From: Bryobacterales bacterium
GTDB lineage: Bacteria; Acidobacteriota; Terriglobia; Bryobacterales; Bryobacteraceae
Direction of reading: 5' to 3'
Assembly (NCBI GenBank): GCA_020853155.1
Contig: JADYZL010000590.1
Location: 1-7,462 of the forward strand
DNA length: 7,462 bases
Each line of letters begins with the position of its first letter. Within the stretch, counting starts at the first letter, position 1. A program made the translations under genes and the position numbers. The notes under the pieces are model-generated. The model made no database searches. It was not told the DNA's origin and saw only the letters and a list, made by a program, of their open reading frames with translations. Shown here in pieces: positions 1 to 6,564 of this stretch.

Positions 1-806
1 GCGGTGATCACGGACATGTCGGCGATCGTCATGATCAGGCTCGCGGCGGAGTTCTGGATACCCGGCACCACGATTTCACCCACCTTTACGGGCAGGTTCG
101 TTACCATGCCGGCGAGGGGAGAGATCGCGTACGTGCGTTCTACCAGGTCCTTGACGCGAGTGACCTCCGCCTTTGCCGCCGTAATCCGGCGTTGGGCGGA
201 GTTTAAGCTCGCGGAAGCCTGGCGCTGCTGTGCCTGCGAACGGGCATAGGAGGCTTCGGCTTCTTTCACGGAGGCCAACGCAACCTCATAGGCGGACTTG
301 CTTGCGTCGAATTCCTGGCGGGCAATCAGCTTTGCGTCCGAGAGTTCCTTCTTGCGGTCGAAATCCAATCGGGCCTGTTCCGCCTGCGCCTGAGCCCGCG
401 CGATGGCGGCTTCCGCGCTCTCCATGGCATCCGCGGCGGCCCGGACAGCGGCTTCCTGTCCCGCCGCATCCGCTTCCGCGATGCGATAGTTTGCTTCCTG
501 AGAAGCCAACTGCGATTGAGGCTGCACGGATTCGAGCTTCGCGAGAATCTGCCCCTTCGCCACCCGGTCGCCTTCCTGGACCAGGATCTCCGTAATGCGG
601 CCCTGGGCGTTGGCGCCGATATTGATGTAGTTCAGCGGCCGGATTTCGCCCGTCGCCGTCACCAGGGATACGACATCCTGGCGCGCTACCCTAGCGGTTT
701 GGACCTTCTCCGCCTTTCCTTCCCGATACTTGATGCCGCCATAGACGGCCCCGCCGACGACGGCCACACCCACAACACCGAGGATGATTTTCCAATTCCG
801 GGTCAA
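1..806 (-). CDS. Efflux RND-type periplasmic adaptor subunit (HlyD/MacA family), C-terminus cut by window edge
   Basis: Membrane fusion protein that would link an inner-membrane pump (RND, or MacB-like ABC) to an outer-membrane channel. The 268 visible residues show, in order: a short cytoplasmic N-terminus (TRNWK); one membrane anchor at about 7-24; the first half of a lipoyl/barrel-sandwich domain at about 38-93, with the motif VQEGDRVAKGQILAKLES; a long Ala/Gln/Glu-rich alpha-helical hairpin at about 95-222, whose tip is near KLIARQEF; and the returning lipoyl half from about 226 (ISPLAG, then VGEIVVPG). The beta-barrel and membrane-proximal domains lie beyond base 1. The start is TTG at 806: an in-frame TGA lies two codons upstream, no ATG or GTG precedes the membrane helix, and AGGAG (plus-strand 816-820) sits 9 nt before it. 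The substrate cannot be told from the adaptor. The pump gene is presumably downstream on the minus strand. Confidence 0.9.
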   Translation of the reverse strand, partial: MTRNWKIILGVVGVAVVGGAVYGGIKYREGKAEKVQTARVARQDVVSLVTATGEIRPLNYINIGANAQGRITEILVQEGDRVAKGQILAKLESVQPQSQLASQEANYRIAEADAAGQEAAVRAAADAMESAEAAIARAQAQAEQARLDFDRKKELSDAKLIARQEFDASKSAYEVALASVKEAEASYARSQAQQRQASASLNSAQRRITAAKAEVTRVKDLVERTYAISPLAGMVTNLPVKVGEIVVPGIQNSAASLIMTIADMSVIT

Positions 807-1027
807 AATTCAGTGCTCCTGTGATCTCTTACGAGCGCGGCGTTTGGTTGTTCGCAAAAACTGAATAGGGGCTTGTCGCAAGGCATTCACGGGTGGCTGG
901 TTCTATCAGTAGGAGGGCGCCCAAGCTCGACGATCTTCGTGCCCACCAAAGAATGATGACGACGAAAGACCGCTTGAATTACTGCTTCCATCAAGATTTA
1001 CCGCCGTCCGCGCGGGAATAATACTAA
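807..1027. other. Intergenic region upstream of the adaptor gene
   Basis: About 220 bp without a convincing gene. Read on the minus strand it begins right after the TAA of the small membrane protein, is AT-rich at first (TAATTAGTATTATT), then has short GC palindromes (CCGCGCGG), and ends with the AGGAG ribosome site of the adaptor. I found no clear -35/-10 pair and no hairpin followed by a T-run, so I cannot say whether the adaptor has its own promoter or is read through from accA. The length makes a separate promoter plausible. Confidence 0.4.
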
Positions 1028-1294
1028 TTATTGCATCCAGGTGACGCGATCCGGCGCCTTCTGGCCGCACGTGATGCTTCCGGTGACGCCGCTCGTGAGC
1101 AGAGCGCAGGCGTTGTCCTGGGCCTGGCGCAGCGCCGATTGCTGGGTTGCGCCGCTGGCGGTGCGGCATACCGTGCGCCCTTCATAGGTGACGCAGACTT
1201 CCACGCGGTGTTCCTGAAGCCCGGTGCTGCTCCATATGATCAACCCGGCCACCACGGCCAGAAGAATCAACCCAACCAGAACCGGCTTGCTCAT
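1028..1294 (-). CDS. Small membrane-anchored protein with four cysteines, unknown function
   Basis: 88 residues. I do not recognise a named family. Residues 4-21 form one strong hydrophobic helix right after MSKP, so this is an inner-membrane anchor or an uncleaved signal sequence. The rest (about 25-88) is soluble and probably periplasmic. It has four cysteines, at 34, 43, 63 and 76. The first two sit in VEVCVTYEGRTVCRTASG, which looks like a small beta-hairpin, and the last is in the ITCG context. An even cysteine count in an exported domain suggests two disulfides (inference). The ATG overlaps the accA stop as ATGA, so translation is probably coupled to accA. The frame stays open further upstream, to a possible start at 1372, but that part lies inside accA and I reject it. 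The clean hydrophobic N-terminus and the overlap support a real gene. Confidence 0.75.
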   Translation of the reverse strand: MSKPVLVGLILLAVVAGLIIWSSTGLQEHRVEVCVTYEGRTVCRTASGATQQSALRQAQDNACALLTSGVTGSITCGQKAPDRVTWMQ

Positions 1295-2211
1295 GCGCCG
1301 GATTCCTCGTAAAACGACGCAATTCGCCGGTATTTCTCCTGACGATGGCGAATGAGCCGCTCGGCGGACCAATCGCGTAACTCGTTGATAACCTTCGTTA
1401 AATGGTCCCGCAGTAAGCCTGCGGCTGCATCCCAGTCGGAATGCGCGCCTTCGCCGGGTTCGAGAACCACCTCGTCAATCAACTGAAGCGAAAGCAACTC
1501 CGGCGCCGTCATCTTCAGCGCTTCGGCTGCAAGCTGCGCTTTCTTGGCGTCCCGGTAAATGATGGCCGCGCAACTCTCCGGCGAAATGACGCTGTAAGTC
1601 GCATTCTCAAGCATCGCGTTGTGATTGCCCACGCCCATTGCCAGCGCGCCTCCACTGCCGCCTTCGCCGATGACGACGGTGATGACGGGGCAGGAGAGCC
1701 GGGACATCTCGCGAAGATTCACCGCGATGGCTTCCGCCTGGCCGCGCTCCTCGGCATCGATGCCGGGATAGGCGCCGGGAGTGTCGATCAAGCTGATCAG
1801 TGGCAATCGGAACTTCGATGCCAACTTCATCACCCGCAGCGCCTTTCGATAGCCTTCGGGCTTGGGCATCCCAAAATTGCGATGCAGCTTCTGCTTCGTG
1901 TCGCGCCCCTTCTGCTGAGCGGCCACGGCCACGGGCAGGCCGCCGAAATCCGCCAAACCCGCAATGATGGCGGCATCGTCGCCGAATGCACGGTCCCCGT
2001 GCAGTTCCTCAAAGTTGGCAAAAAGGCGCTCGATGTAGTCGAGCCCATGAGGGCGGCGGGGATGGCGGGCCAGTTGGACCCGCTGCCAGGTGCGGCTCCC
2101 AGGCGTGTTCGATGCCTCGTCCCGCGGCTTGGCATCCGGAGAAGCCGGCGGATTCGACGTGGGGTTGCTGGGCGCGCTGCTCATGCGAAAAGCCAGCATC
2201 CATTGTCCCAC
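1291..2211 (-). CDS. accA: Acetyl-CoA carboxylase, carboxyltransferase subunit alpha
   Basis: With AccD it forms the carboxyltransferase that moves the carboxyl group from biotin on AccB to acetyl-CoA, giving malonyl-CoA for fatty acid synthesis in the cytoplasm. The crotonase-like core is intact: QLARHPRRP (47-54), the GRDTKQKLHRNFGMPKPEGYRKALR block (102-126), IDTPGAYPG (142-150), AEERGQAEAIA, then IGEGGSGGALA (181-191), whose glycines form the oxyanion hole, and YSVISPESCAAI (206-217). It is 306 residues from a GTG at 2211, preceded by AGAGGGGG about 10 nt upstream. In-frame ATGs at 2199 and 2184 are alternatives with weaker ribosome sites. The N-terminus is odd: the helical segment before the core in E. 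coli AccA is replaced by a Ser/Pro/Asn/Ala-rich stretch of roughly 40 residues. It lies 54 nt after the upstream secreted protein on the same strand and overlaps the next gene. accD is not in the window. Confidence 0.95.
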   Translation of the reverse strand: MGQWMLAFRMSSAPSNPTSNPPASPDAKPRDEASNTPGSRTWQRVQLARHPRRPHGLDYIERLFANFEELHGDRAFGDDAAIIAGLADFGGLPVAVAAQQKGRDTKQKLHRNFGMPKPEGYRKALRVMKLASKFRLPLISLIDTPGAYPGIDAEERGQAEAIAVNLREMSRLSCPVITVVIGEGGSGGALAMGVGNHNAMLENATYSVISPESCAAIIYRDAKKAQLAAEALKMTAPELLSLQLIDEVVLEPGEGAHSDWDAAAGLLRDHLTKVINELRDWSAERLIRHRQEKYRRIASFYEESGA

Positions 2212-2265
2212 AACCCGGTGGCCCCCTCTTTATCCATTCCCCGGCAGCGTTCATCGGGACAAAAA

Positions 2266-4152
2266 CTACTCGGATTCGCCCAGGTACATGGCCGTTTCGC
2301 TTGCAGGTATGGGAATGATTTCGACCGTGGCGCTCTGCTTCGCGGAGAACTCCATCTCCTTCCAACGCTGTCCGAAATTCGAGAGAAAATCCGGGTCGAA
2401 CGAGGGGTCGGCGTCCAGATTCTCGAACGCATAGAGCCGGTAGCGTCCGGGAGCGATGGCTGCGAACTCGAAGCTGCCGTCCTCCTGCGCCGTGGTGCTG
2501 TTCCTCCAGACGATTCCGGCCAAGCTCTCTCCAGCGCCGAATGAGGATGCGGGGAGGAGAGTGATGCGTGTATTTGCCGCGGGATTGCCGCGTGAATCCT
2601 TCGCCACCCCCTTGAGACTTGCTCCGTCTGCCGCCAGTTCCACCGTCATGCTTCCGGAGACGCTCGATAGAGTGTGGGAAGCGCTCGCCATCAGGTCGAT
2701 CCCACCAAGCAAAACCCGTTTGACGTAGAGGCCATCGGGGAGGTTGGAAAACACAAAGCGCGGCTCCTCGGCGCGGGACAGCGTGATCGTGAAGGCGCCG
2801 TTGGCATCGCTGCGTGCGGCGGAACGTACCGGGTTCAGCCGCCGAATGGGGGTGATGGACATGCGGGCGAGGGAAGTGGAGCTGTAGCCGGTTGGCAGTG
2901 TCACTTTGCCGGGCACGGCGACATCCTCATAGACCTGAATGTGAACGCCCTCAATCGAGGCGTTCCCCAGCGTCACCTGCGCGGAGCCAACCGAACTGCC
3001 GCCGGCTCCACCGCGGCGTGAATTTGACCGGGCCACCACCTGGTAATTGCCGGGTGCGAGATTTCGAATCGTGAACGCGCCGGTGCCCGGGTTGACCTGC
3101 GCAAGGCCCGCGGCGTCTCCAAAACCGGGCTGACTGGCGGGCCGGGCGCCGACAAAAATCACCGGGCGTTGCGCGCCCTCCGGAACCGGTGTTTCGTCCA
3201 TGCCGCTGACGATGCCCGAAATGGAATAGGCCTGGCTTGGGGCAAGGGTAAAGTCGATGCCGCTCATCTCCGCGCCGGGCGTAAGCTGCAATGGGACGGC
3301 TTCCGCCGCAGATCGTGCGTTGGGGTAGTAGGTTTCGAGATAGGCGAGGGATTCCTCAGATTGGCCGAATCTCCCAGGACCGGCGTCGCCATTTCCACCC
3401 CCGCGCCCGCCCGGCCCTTGGGGTGGGCCAAAGCGCCCAAATCCGGGAGCCGCTCCTCCGCGAATTGCCACGCCGATGCGTCCTCTCAGGCTGTTCCCCA
3501 TCGCTTTCACGAAATACCGGCCGGGCGCCAGTCCGTAGATGCGGTAGATGCCGCGATCGTCGGAAATGGCGCGGCCGCTGGCGGCCAGCGTCTTCACGCC
3601 TTGCACATAGCGGTATTGTTCGGCTTCCATGGCCACGCCCGCCATGGGATCCCCATCCTGGTCAAGAACGTGACCCGTAACCACCGCGGCCGGTTGCATC
3701 CGGATCTCGATTCCCCCGATCACCTGACCGGCTCGGAGAGACGCCGTCCAGCCGTTGATTTGTGAGCGAGCGGAGGCAAGGCCGCGCAGTTCCGCGGAGC
3801 TTGCGGAGAACGATTGTCGCGAGACCGTGATCATGTAGTCCCCGGCAGGTAGTCCCTCGAGCAGAAATGTGCCGTCGGAGGCCGTCCTTGCCGTGAGGAC
3901 GCCCGGGGTTTGCCCCCTTCCCGGGTTCCTTGAGAAAAATCGAAGCTCCACCTTGCCCACCCCTTCCCCGGTTTGGGCATTGATGGCACGCCCGGATAAG
4001 GTGACGCCTTGGGCGCCGTTTGAGGCGGCGGCTCCGGAGACGGAGGGGGACGAACGCGCTTGCGCCGCCGCGCTTGCCGGTATCGGTACTGCCAGCACTG
4101 CGCCAAGGAGCGTGGCCGCCGCCACGCGAAGGAAGTCAAGAGAATTCGGCAT
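2266..4152 (-). CDS. Secreted protein with repeated carboxypeptidase regulatory-like (transthyretin-type beta-sandwich) domains
   Basis: 628 residues. The N-terminus is a signal peptide: hydrophobic core at about 8-25, then PASAAA before QA, with likely cleavage near residue 30. The mature part is a chain of beta-sandwich modules of the CarboxypepD_reg type. Each has a 'G-x-V/A-x-(D/N)' opening and a 'DGSF...aPGrY' closing: about 50-115 (DGTFLLEGLPAGDY), 157-220 (DRGIYRIYGLAPGRY), 308-375 (GTGAFTIRNLAPGNY), a weaker unit at 413-480 (NGAFTITL, LPDGLYV) and 510-580 (DGSFEFAAIAPGRY). A Gly/Pro/Arg-rich linker lies at 232-264. No peptidase catalytic residues are evident. Such proteins are abundant in Acidobacteria, where their role is mostly unknown; surface binding or glycan contact is a guess. 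The ATG at 4152 was chosen because the signal peptide follows it directly. A TTG at 4209 would add 19 residues that do not fit. No good ribosome site is seen. Confidence 0.8.
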   Translation of the reverse strand: MPNSLDFLRVAAATLLGAVLAVPIPASAAAQARSSPSVSGAAASNGAQGVTLSGRAINAQTGEGVGKVELRFFSRNPGRGQTPGVLTARTASDGTFLLEGLPAGDYMITVSRQSFSASSAELRGLASARSQINGWTASLRAGQVIGGIEIRMQPAAVVTGHVLDQDGDPMAGVAMEAEQYRYVQGVKTLAASGRAISDDRGIYRIYGLAPGRYFVKAMGNSLRGRIGVAIRGGAAPGFGRFGPPQGPGGRGGGNGDAGPGRFGQSEESLAYLETYYPNARSAAEAVPLQLTPGAEMSGIDFTLAPSQAYSISGIVSGMDETPVPEGAQRPVIFVGARPASQPGFGDAAGLAQVNPGTGAFTIRNLAPGNYQVVARSNSRRGGAGGSSVGSAQVTLGNASIEGVHIQVYEDVAVPGKVTLPTGYSSTSLARMSITPIRRLNPVRSAARSDANGAFTITLSRAEEPRFVFSNLPDGLYVKRVLLGGIDLMASASHTLSSVSGSMTVELAADGASLKGVAKDSRGNPAANTRITLLPASSFGAGESLAGIVWRNSTTAQEDGSFEFAAIAPGRYRLYAFENLDADPSFDPDFLSNFGQRWKEMEFSAKQSATVEIIPIPASETAMYLGESE

Positions 4153-4379
4153 CGATCTAGAAGAATGGACTGGCGGAGCGCCACGAAATAGTACACGGGC
4201 CGCGAACAATTGTTGCGCCGGTTGCCCCGGATTGTAAATCTTGGCGAAAGGGCCTGTCTGGGCGGCAATTTATCCGAAACTTTCCGGTAACGGCGGGATT
4301 TGGCTTTTCGCCATTCGGGCTCTGCAAGATACACTGGAATCGTGGAAAATCAAGCATTCAACCGGAAGGGAGGCCGCGC
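4153..4379. promoter_or_regulatory. Divergent promoter region between the secreted protein and the thioredoxin-like/atp cluster
   Basis: 227 bp between divergent start codons. For the plus-strand genes a weak candidate is TTCGCC (4307-4312), 17 nt, TACACT (4330-4335), ending about 44 nt before the ATG; it matches consensus at only 3/6 and 4/6. For the minus-strand gene a TACAAT box reads at 4236-4231, but the best upstream partner (CAGACA) is 19 nt away. A perfect 10-bp palindrome, AACAATTGTT (4205-4214), lies between that box and the minus-strand start and could be an operator. The region must hold at least one promoter; the exact boxes are uncertain. Confidence 0.4.
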
Positions 4380-4940
4380 ATGGCGCTGATTCCTTCGGTG
4401 ATGAGGGAACTGGGTACAGTCGCGACTCCGTTCGCACTGCCGGATGTTGTTTCCGGGCGTATCGTTCAAGCGGAAGAGTATCGCCGCATGGATGCGTTTC
4501 TGGTGATATTTATGTGTGCGCATTGCCCCTACGTGAGGCATGTAGAGCGCGAGATAGCCAACATCGGCTTTGATTTTGCCGACGAAAACGTCGGGATCGT
4601 TGCGATCAGCGCGAATTTTGTGGGGGACTATCCCGACGACGCTCCGGAGAAGCTCAAGGAGCAGGCACTGCGCCTGGGGTTCAAGTTTCCGTACCTCTAC
4701 GACGAGAGTCAGCAAGTCGCGCGCGGTTATGGAGCCGTCTGCACGCCGGACTTCTTCCTTTTCGACTCCGATATGAAACTGGCGTACCGCGGGCAGTTGG
4801 ATGGAAGCCGGCCCGGGAACAACGTGCCGGTGAGCGGAAAGGATCTTCGTTTCGCCATCAATGCGCTGCTCGCCGGGAGGATGCCGCCGGAGGATCAGAA
4901 GCCCAGTATCGGCTGCAATATCAAGTGGAAACCCCGCTAG
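4380..4940 (+). CDS. Thioredoxin/peroxiredoxin-like protein with CAHC motif (PRX_like1 type)
   Basis: 186 residues with a thioredoxin fold. The redox motif is MCAHCPYV, cysteines 46 and 49, at the start of the first long helix. A third cysteine, 121, is part of CTPDFFLFD, with the expected cis-proline at 123. The C-terminal PSIGCNIKWKP (175-185, Cys179) is a signature of this uncharacterised subfamily, which resembles AhpC/TSA and TlpA-type proteins. No signal peptide or membrane helix is seen, so it is probably cytosolic. The fold and motif imply thiol-disulfide or peroxide chemistry; the substrate is unknown. The ATG follows GGGAGG with a 6-nt gap. It ends 31 bp before the AtpZ-type gene on the same strand, so it may head the atp transcript. 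The link to ATP synthase is positional only. Confidence 0.88.
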   Translation: MALIPSVMRELGTVATPFALPDVVSGRIVQAEEYRRMDAFLVIFMCAHCPYVRHVEREIANIGFDFADENVGIVAISANFVGDYPDDAPEKLKEQALRLGFKFPYLYDESQQVARGYGAVCTPDFFLFDSDMKLAYRGQLDGSRPGNNVPVSGKDLRFAINALLAGRMPPEDQKPSIGCNIKWKPR

Positions 4941-4971
4941 ACGGTCCCGCTGCGGGGAAGGGAAGTGCCGC

Positions 4972-5262
4972 ATGGACAACGATGCATGGGGAGATTCCGG
5001 AAAGAAGGCTGGGAAGCCGGTGAGCAAGCCATCCGCGGCCGTATCGGAACGAGCCCAGGTCTGGCGGCAGTTCGCGGAGTATTCCGGGTTGGCCATCGCG
5101 ATGCCCGTTGCCACGGTGATTGGCTTTGTCGCGGGGCGCTGGCTGGATGGAGCGGTGGGTACCTCGTTCTTCTGGCTGATCGGCTTGCTGCTCGGAATCG
5201 CCGCGGGGTTTCTCCAATTGATCCGCAAGGCGGTTCGTGATTCCGGCAGCGCGTTCAAGTAG
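4972..5262 (+). CDS. atpZ: AtpZ-type ATP synthase accessory membrane protein (ATPase_gene1 family)
   Basis: 96 residues: a polar, charged N-terminus (1-34) followed by two membrane helices at about 38-57 and 64-84. The pattern is typical of the family: YSGLAIAMP, then VIGFVAGRWLD, a short GAVGTSFF turn, then IGLLLGIAAGFLQLIRKA. Members sit at the head of F-type ATP synthase operons. With AtpI they have been proposed to act in Mg2+/Ca2+ supply or in c-ring assembly and stability. The start at 4972 is preceded by a GGGGAAGGGAAG purine run. The longer frame that opens at 4861 lies inside the preceding gene and is not used. The next gene begins 21 bp later. Confidence 0.85.
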   Translation: MDNDAWGDSGKKAGKPVSKPSAAVSERAQVWRQFAEYSGLAIAMPVATVIGFVAGRWLDGAVGTSFFWLIGLLLGIAAGFLQLIRKAVRDSGSAFK

Positions 5263-5283
5263 CGTTCTTCCACAGCGGGATAG

Positions 5284-5688
5284 ATGGAATCAACCGGCAT
5301 GCCACCCTCCGCCACCGGGATGTTGACTGGAGTCTCGATCCGCCGGGTTCGCGGATTTACCCTCGGGCTTTCCGTGGTGGTTGCCGCCTTGGCCGCATGG
5401 CGTTTTGGATCTGGGTCCGCGGCCACCTTCGCCGTGGGCGCGCTCGCGTCTTACTTCAACTTTCAACTGCTTCACGCGGCCGTTGGCAGGCTCGGCGCGG
5501 AGCCTTCGCCGGGCAGCCGCGGGATCGTCTCGCTCTTTATATTCAGATATTTCGCCTTGGGGCTGCTTGGGTATGCTACAGTGAAGGTTTTTGGAGTAAA
5601 TCCAGTCTCTTTTTGCGTCGGTTTGTTAGTGACGACCTTCGCGCTGCTGCTGGACTCCCTCAGCGAGCTAATCTATGCCAGAGCATGA
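5284..5688 (+). CDS. atpI: AtpI-like ATP synthase subunit I
   Basis: 134 residues, nearly all membrane: helices at about 24-40, 46-65, 81-103 and 106-125, with polar turns containing FGSGSA and GAEPSPGSRG. This four-helix layout, and the position between an AtpZ-type gene and atpB, match the ATP synthase subunit I family. Its sequence is poorly conserved, so context carries much of the call. Subunit I is known from other bacteria as a non-structural factor that helps c-ring assembly. The ATG at 5284 has GGGA just upstream; an ATG at 5299 is possible. The 3' end overlaps atpB by 14 nt, so the two are probably translationally coupled. Confidence 0.75.
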   Translation: MESTGMPPSATGMLTGVSIRRVRGFTLGLSVVVAALAAWRFGSGSAATFAVGALASYFNFQLLHAAVGRLGAEPSPGSRGIVSLFIFRYFALGLLGYATVKVFGVNPVSFCVGLLVTTFALLLDSLSELIYARA

Positions 5689-6412
5689 GTTGTGGGTAAC
5701 CGCCCTGTTCAATCGATTCCTGGCGGGCCCGGCGATTGCCGTGTTAAACCTCTTCGGCATCACGCCTGCCGACCCCGCGCACCCGTGGTCGAACGCGCAG
5801 GCGATGCAAATTTTTGTGGTTGTGCTGCTCATGCTGGGCGTCACCGCCGTACGCCGCTCGTTCTCTGTCGACGCTCCCAGCAAAGTTCAGACGATCCTCG
5901 AACTCTTCTATGGCTTCATCAAAGACCAGACGAACGAGATGATCCCGCATGGTTCGCAGCGTTATGTAGCATTTTTCGCTACCCTCTTTGTGTTTATTCT
6001 TGCCGCGAACCTGATCGGCGTGCTGCCGACGTTTGAATCACCCACCATGTTCGTAATGGTCCCGCTCGGTTGCGCGGTGGCTGTGTTTATCTACTATCAC
6101 GCGCAGGCGATTCGCGAGACCGGCTTGAAGGCGTGGATGCTTCATTTCTGTGGGCCGATCTGGTGGCTGGCGCCTTTAATGCTGCCGATCGAGCTGATTA
6201 GCCACTCTTCGCGTTTGCTCTCCCTCACGGTTCGTCTCTATGCGAACATGTTTGCGGGAGAAATGGTTTTCCTGGTCTTCCTTGGCTTGGTGCCGATAGG
6301 AATTCCCGTCGTTTTCATGGGCCTGCACACCTTCGTTTCGTTATTGCAAGCGTATATTTTTGTATTGCTTGCGATGGTGTATCTTGGCCAGATGGTGGAG
6401 CACGAACACTAG
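5675..6412 (+). CDS. atpB: F-type ATP synthase subunit a
   Basis: 245 residues; the stator membrane subunit with the ion half-channels facing the c-ring. The key helix reads SRLLSLTVRLYANMFAGEMV. Arg187 is the essential arginine (E. coli Arg210), and Glu196, nine residues on, matches E. coli Glu219. His218 and Gln225 in the last helix (LQAYIFVLLAMVYLG) keep the spacing of E. coli His245 and Gln252. ANLIGVLPTF (111-120) is the usual motif after an early helix. An N-terminal stretch with NLFGITPADPAHPWSN precedes the first long helix (45-59). The length is close to the family norm. The ribosome site is weak and lies inside the end of atpI, consistent with coupling through the 14-nt overlap. Confidence 0.96.
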   Translation: MPEHELWVTALFNRFLAGPAIAVLNLFGITPADPAHPWSNAQAMQIFVVVLLMLGVTAVRRSFSVDAPSKVQTILELFYGFIKDQTNEMIPHGSQRYVAFFATLFVFILAANLIGVLPTFESPTMFVMVPLGCAVAVFIYYHAQAIRETGLKAWMLHFCGPIWWLAPLMLPIELISHSSRLLSLTVRLYANMFAGEMVFLVFLGLVPIGIPVVFMGLHTFVSLLQAYIFVLLAMVYLGQMVEHEH

Positions 6413-6564
6413 TTCGGGTTCGCCTTCCAATTTTGATCGTCGCTTCAGGTTACCCGCCGGCCGGGTACCGTGAACTCAGCTTCTCCGTTATTCGCGGAAG
6501 AGGATGAAGTTCGTCAAGAGGCGCTGCAAGTGAGCCGGTTGACAATAAAGGAGCAGAAGTAGTC
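6413..6564 (+). promoter_or_regulatory. atpB-atpE intergenic region with imperfect hairpin and a possible tiny ORF
   Basis: 152 bp, long for a gap inside an otherwise overlapping cluster. It holds an imperfect stem-loop at 6448-6469: stem TACCCG/CGGGTA with a 5-nt loop, extended by GG/CC around a bulged T. Just after it a GTG at 6470 opens a 30-residue frame ending at TAG 6560-6562, two bases before the atpE ATG. That frame has no ribosome site, so I treat it as unproven. The atpE ribosome site AAGGAG (6548-6553) ends 11 nt before the start. A role in setting the high c-subunit output is plausible but inferred. Confidence 0.4.

Noticed and set aside
1028..1372. Longer version of the small cysteine protein starting at 1372
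   Set aside because: The added 26 residues lie within accA and are not membrane-like. The ATG at 1294 overlaps the accA stop and starts directly before the hydrophobic helix.
1441..2544. A 367-codon plus-strand open frame
   Set aside because: It lies antisense to accA and runs into the next gene. Its translation is Arg/Ala/His-rich with no recognisable motif, while the minus strand gives a clear AccA. Long antisense frames are common at this GC content.
3169..3765. A 198-codon plus-strand open frame
   Set aside because: It is antisense to the middle of the secreted protein, whose signal peptide and repeats are convincing.
4350..5426. A 358-codon minus-strand open frame
   Set aside because: It covers the thioredoxin-like and AtpZ-type genes in antisense and has no domain-like pattern. 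The plus-strand products are recognisable, so this is a GC-driven shadow.
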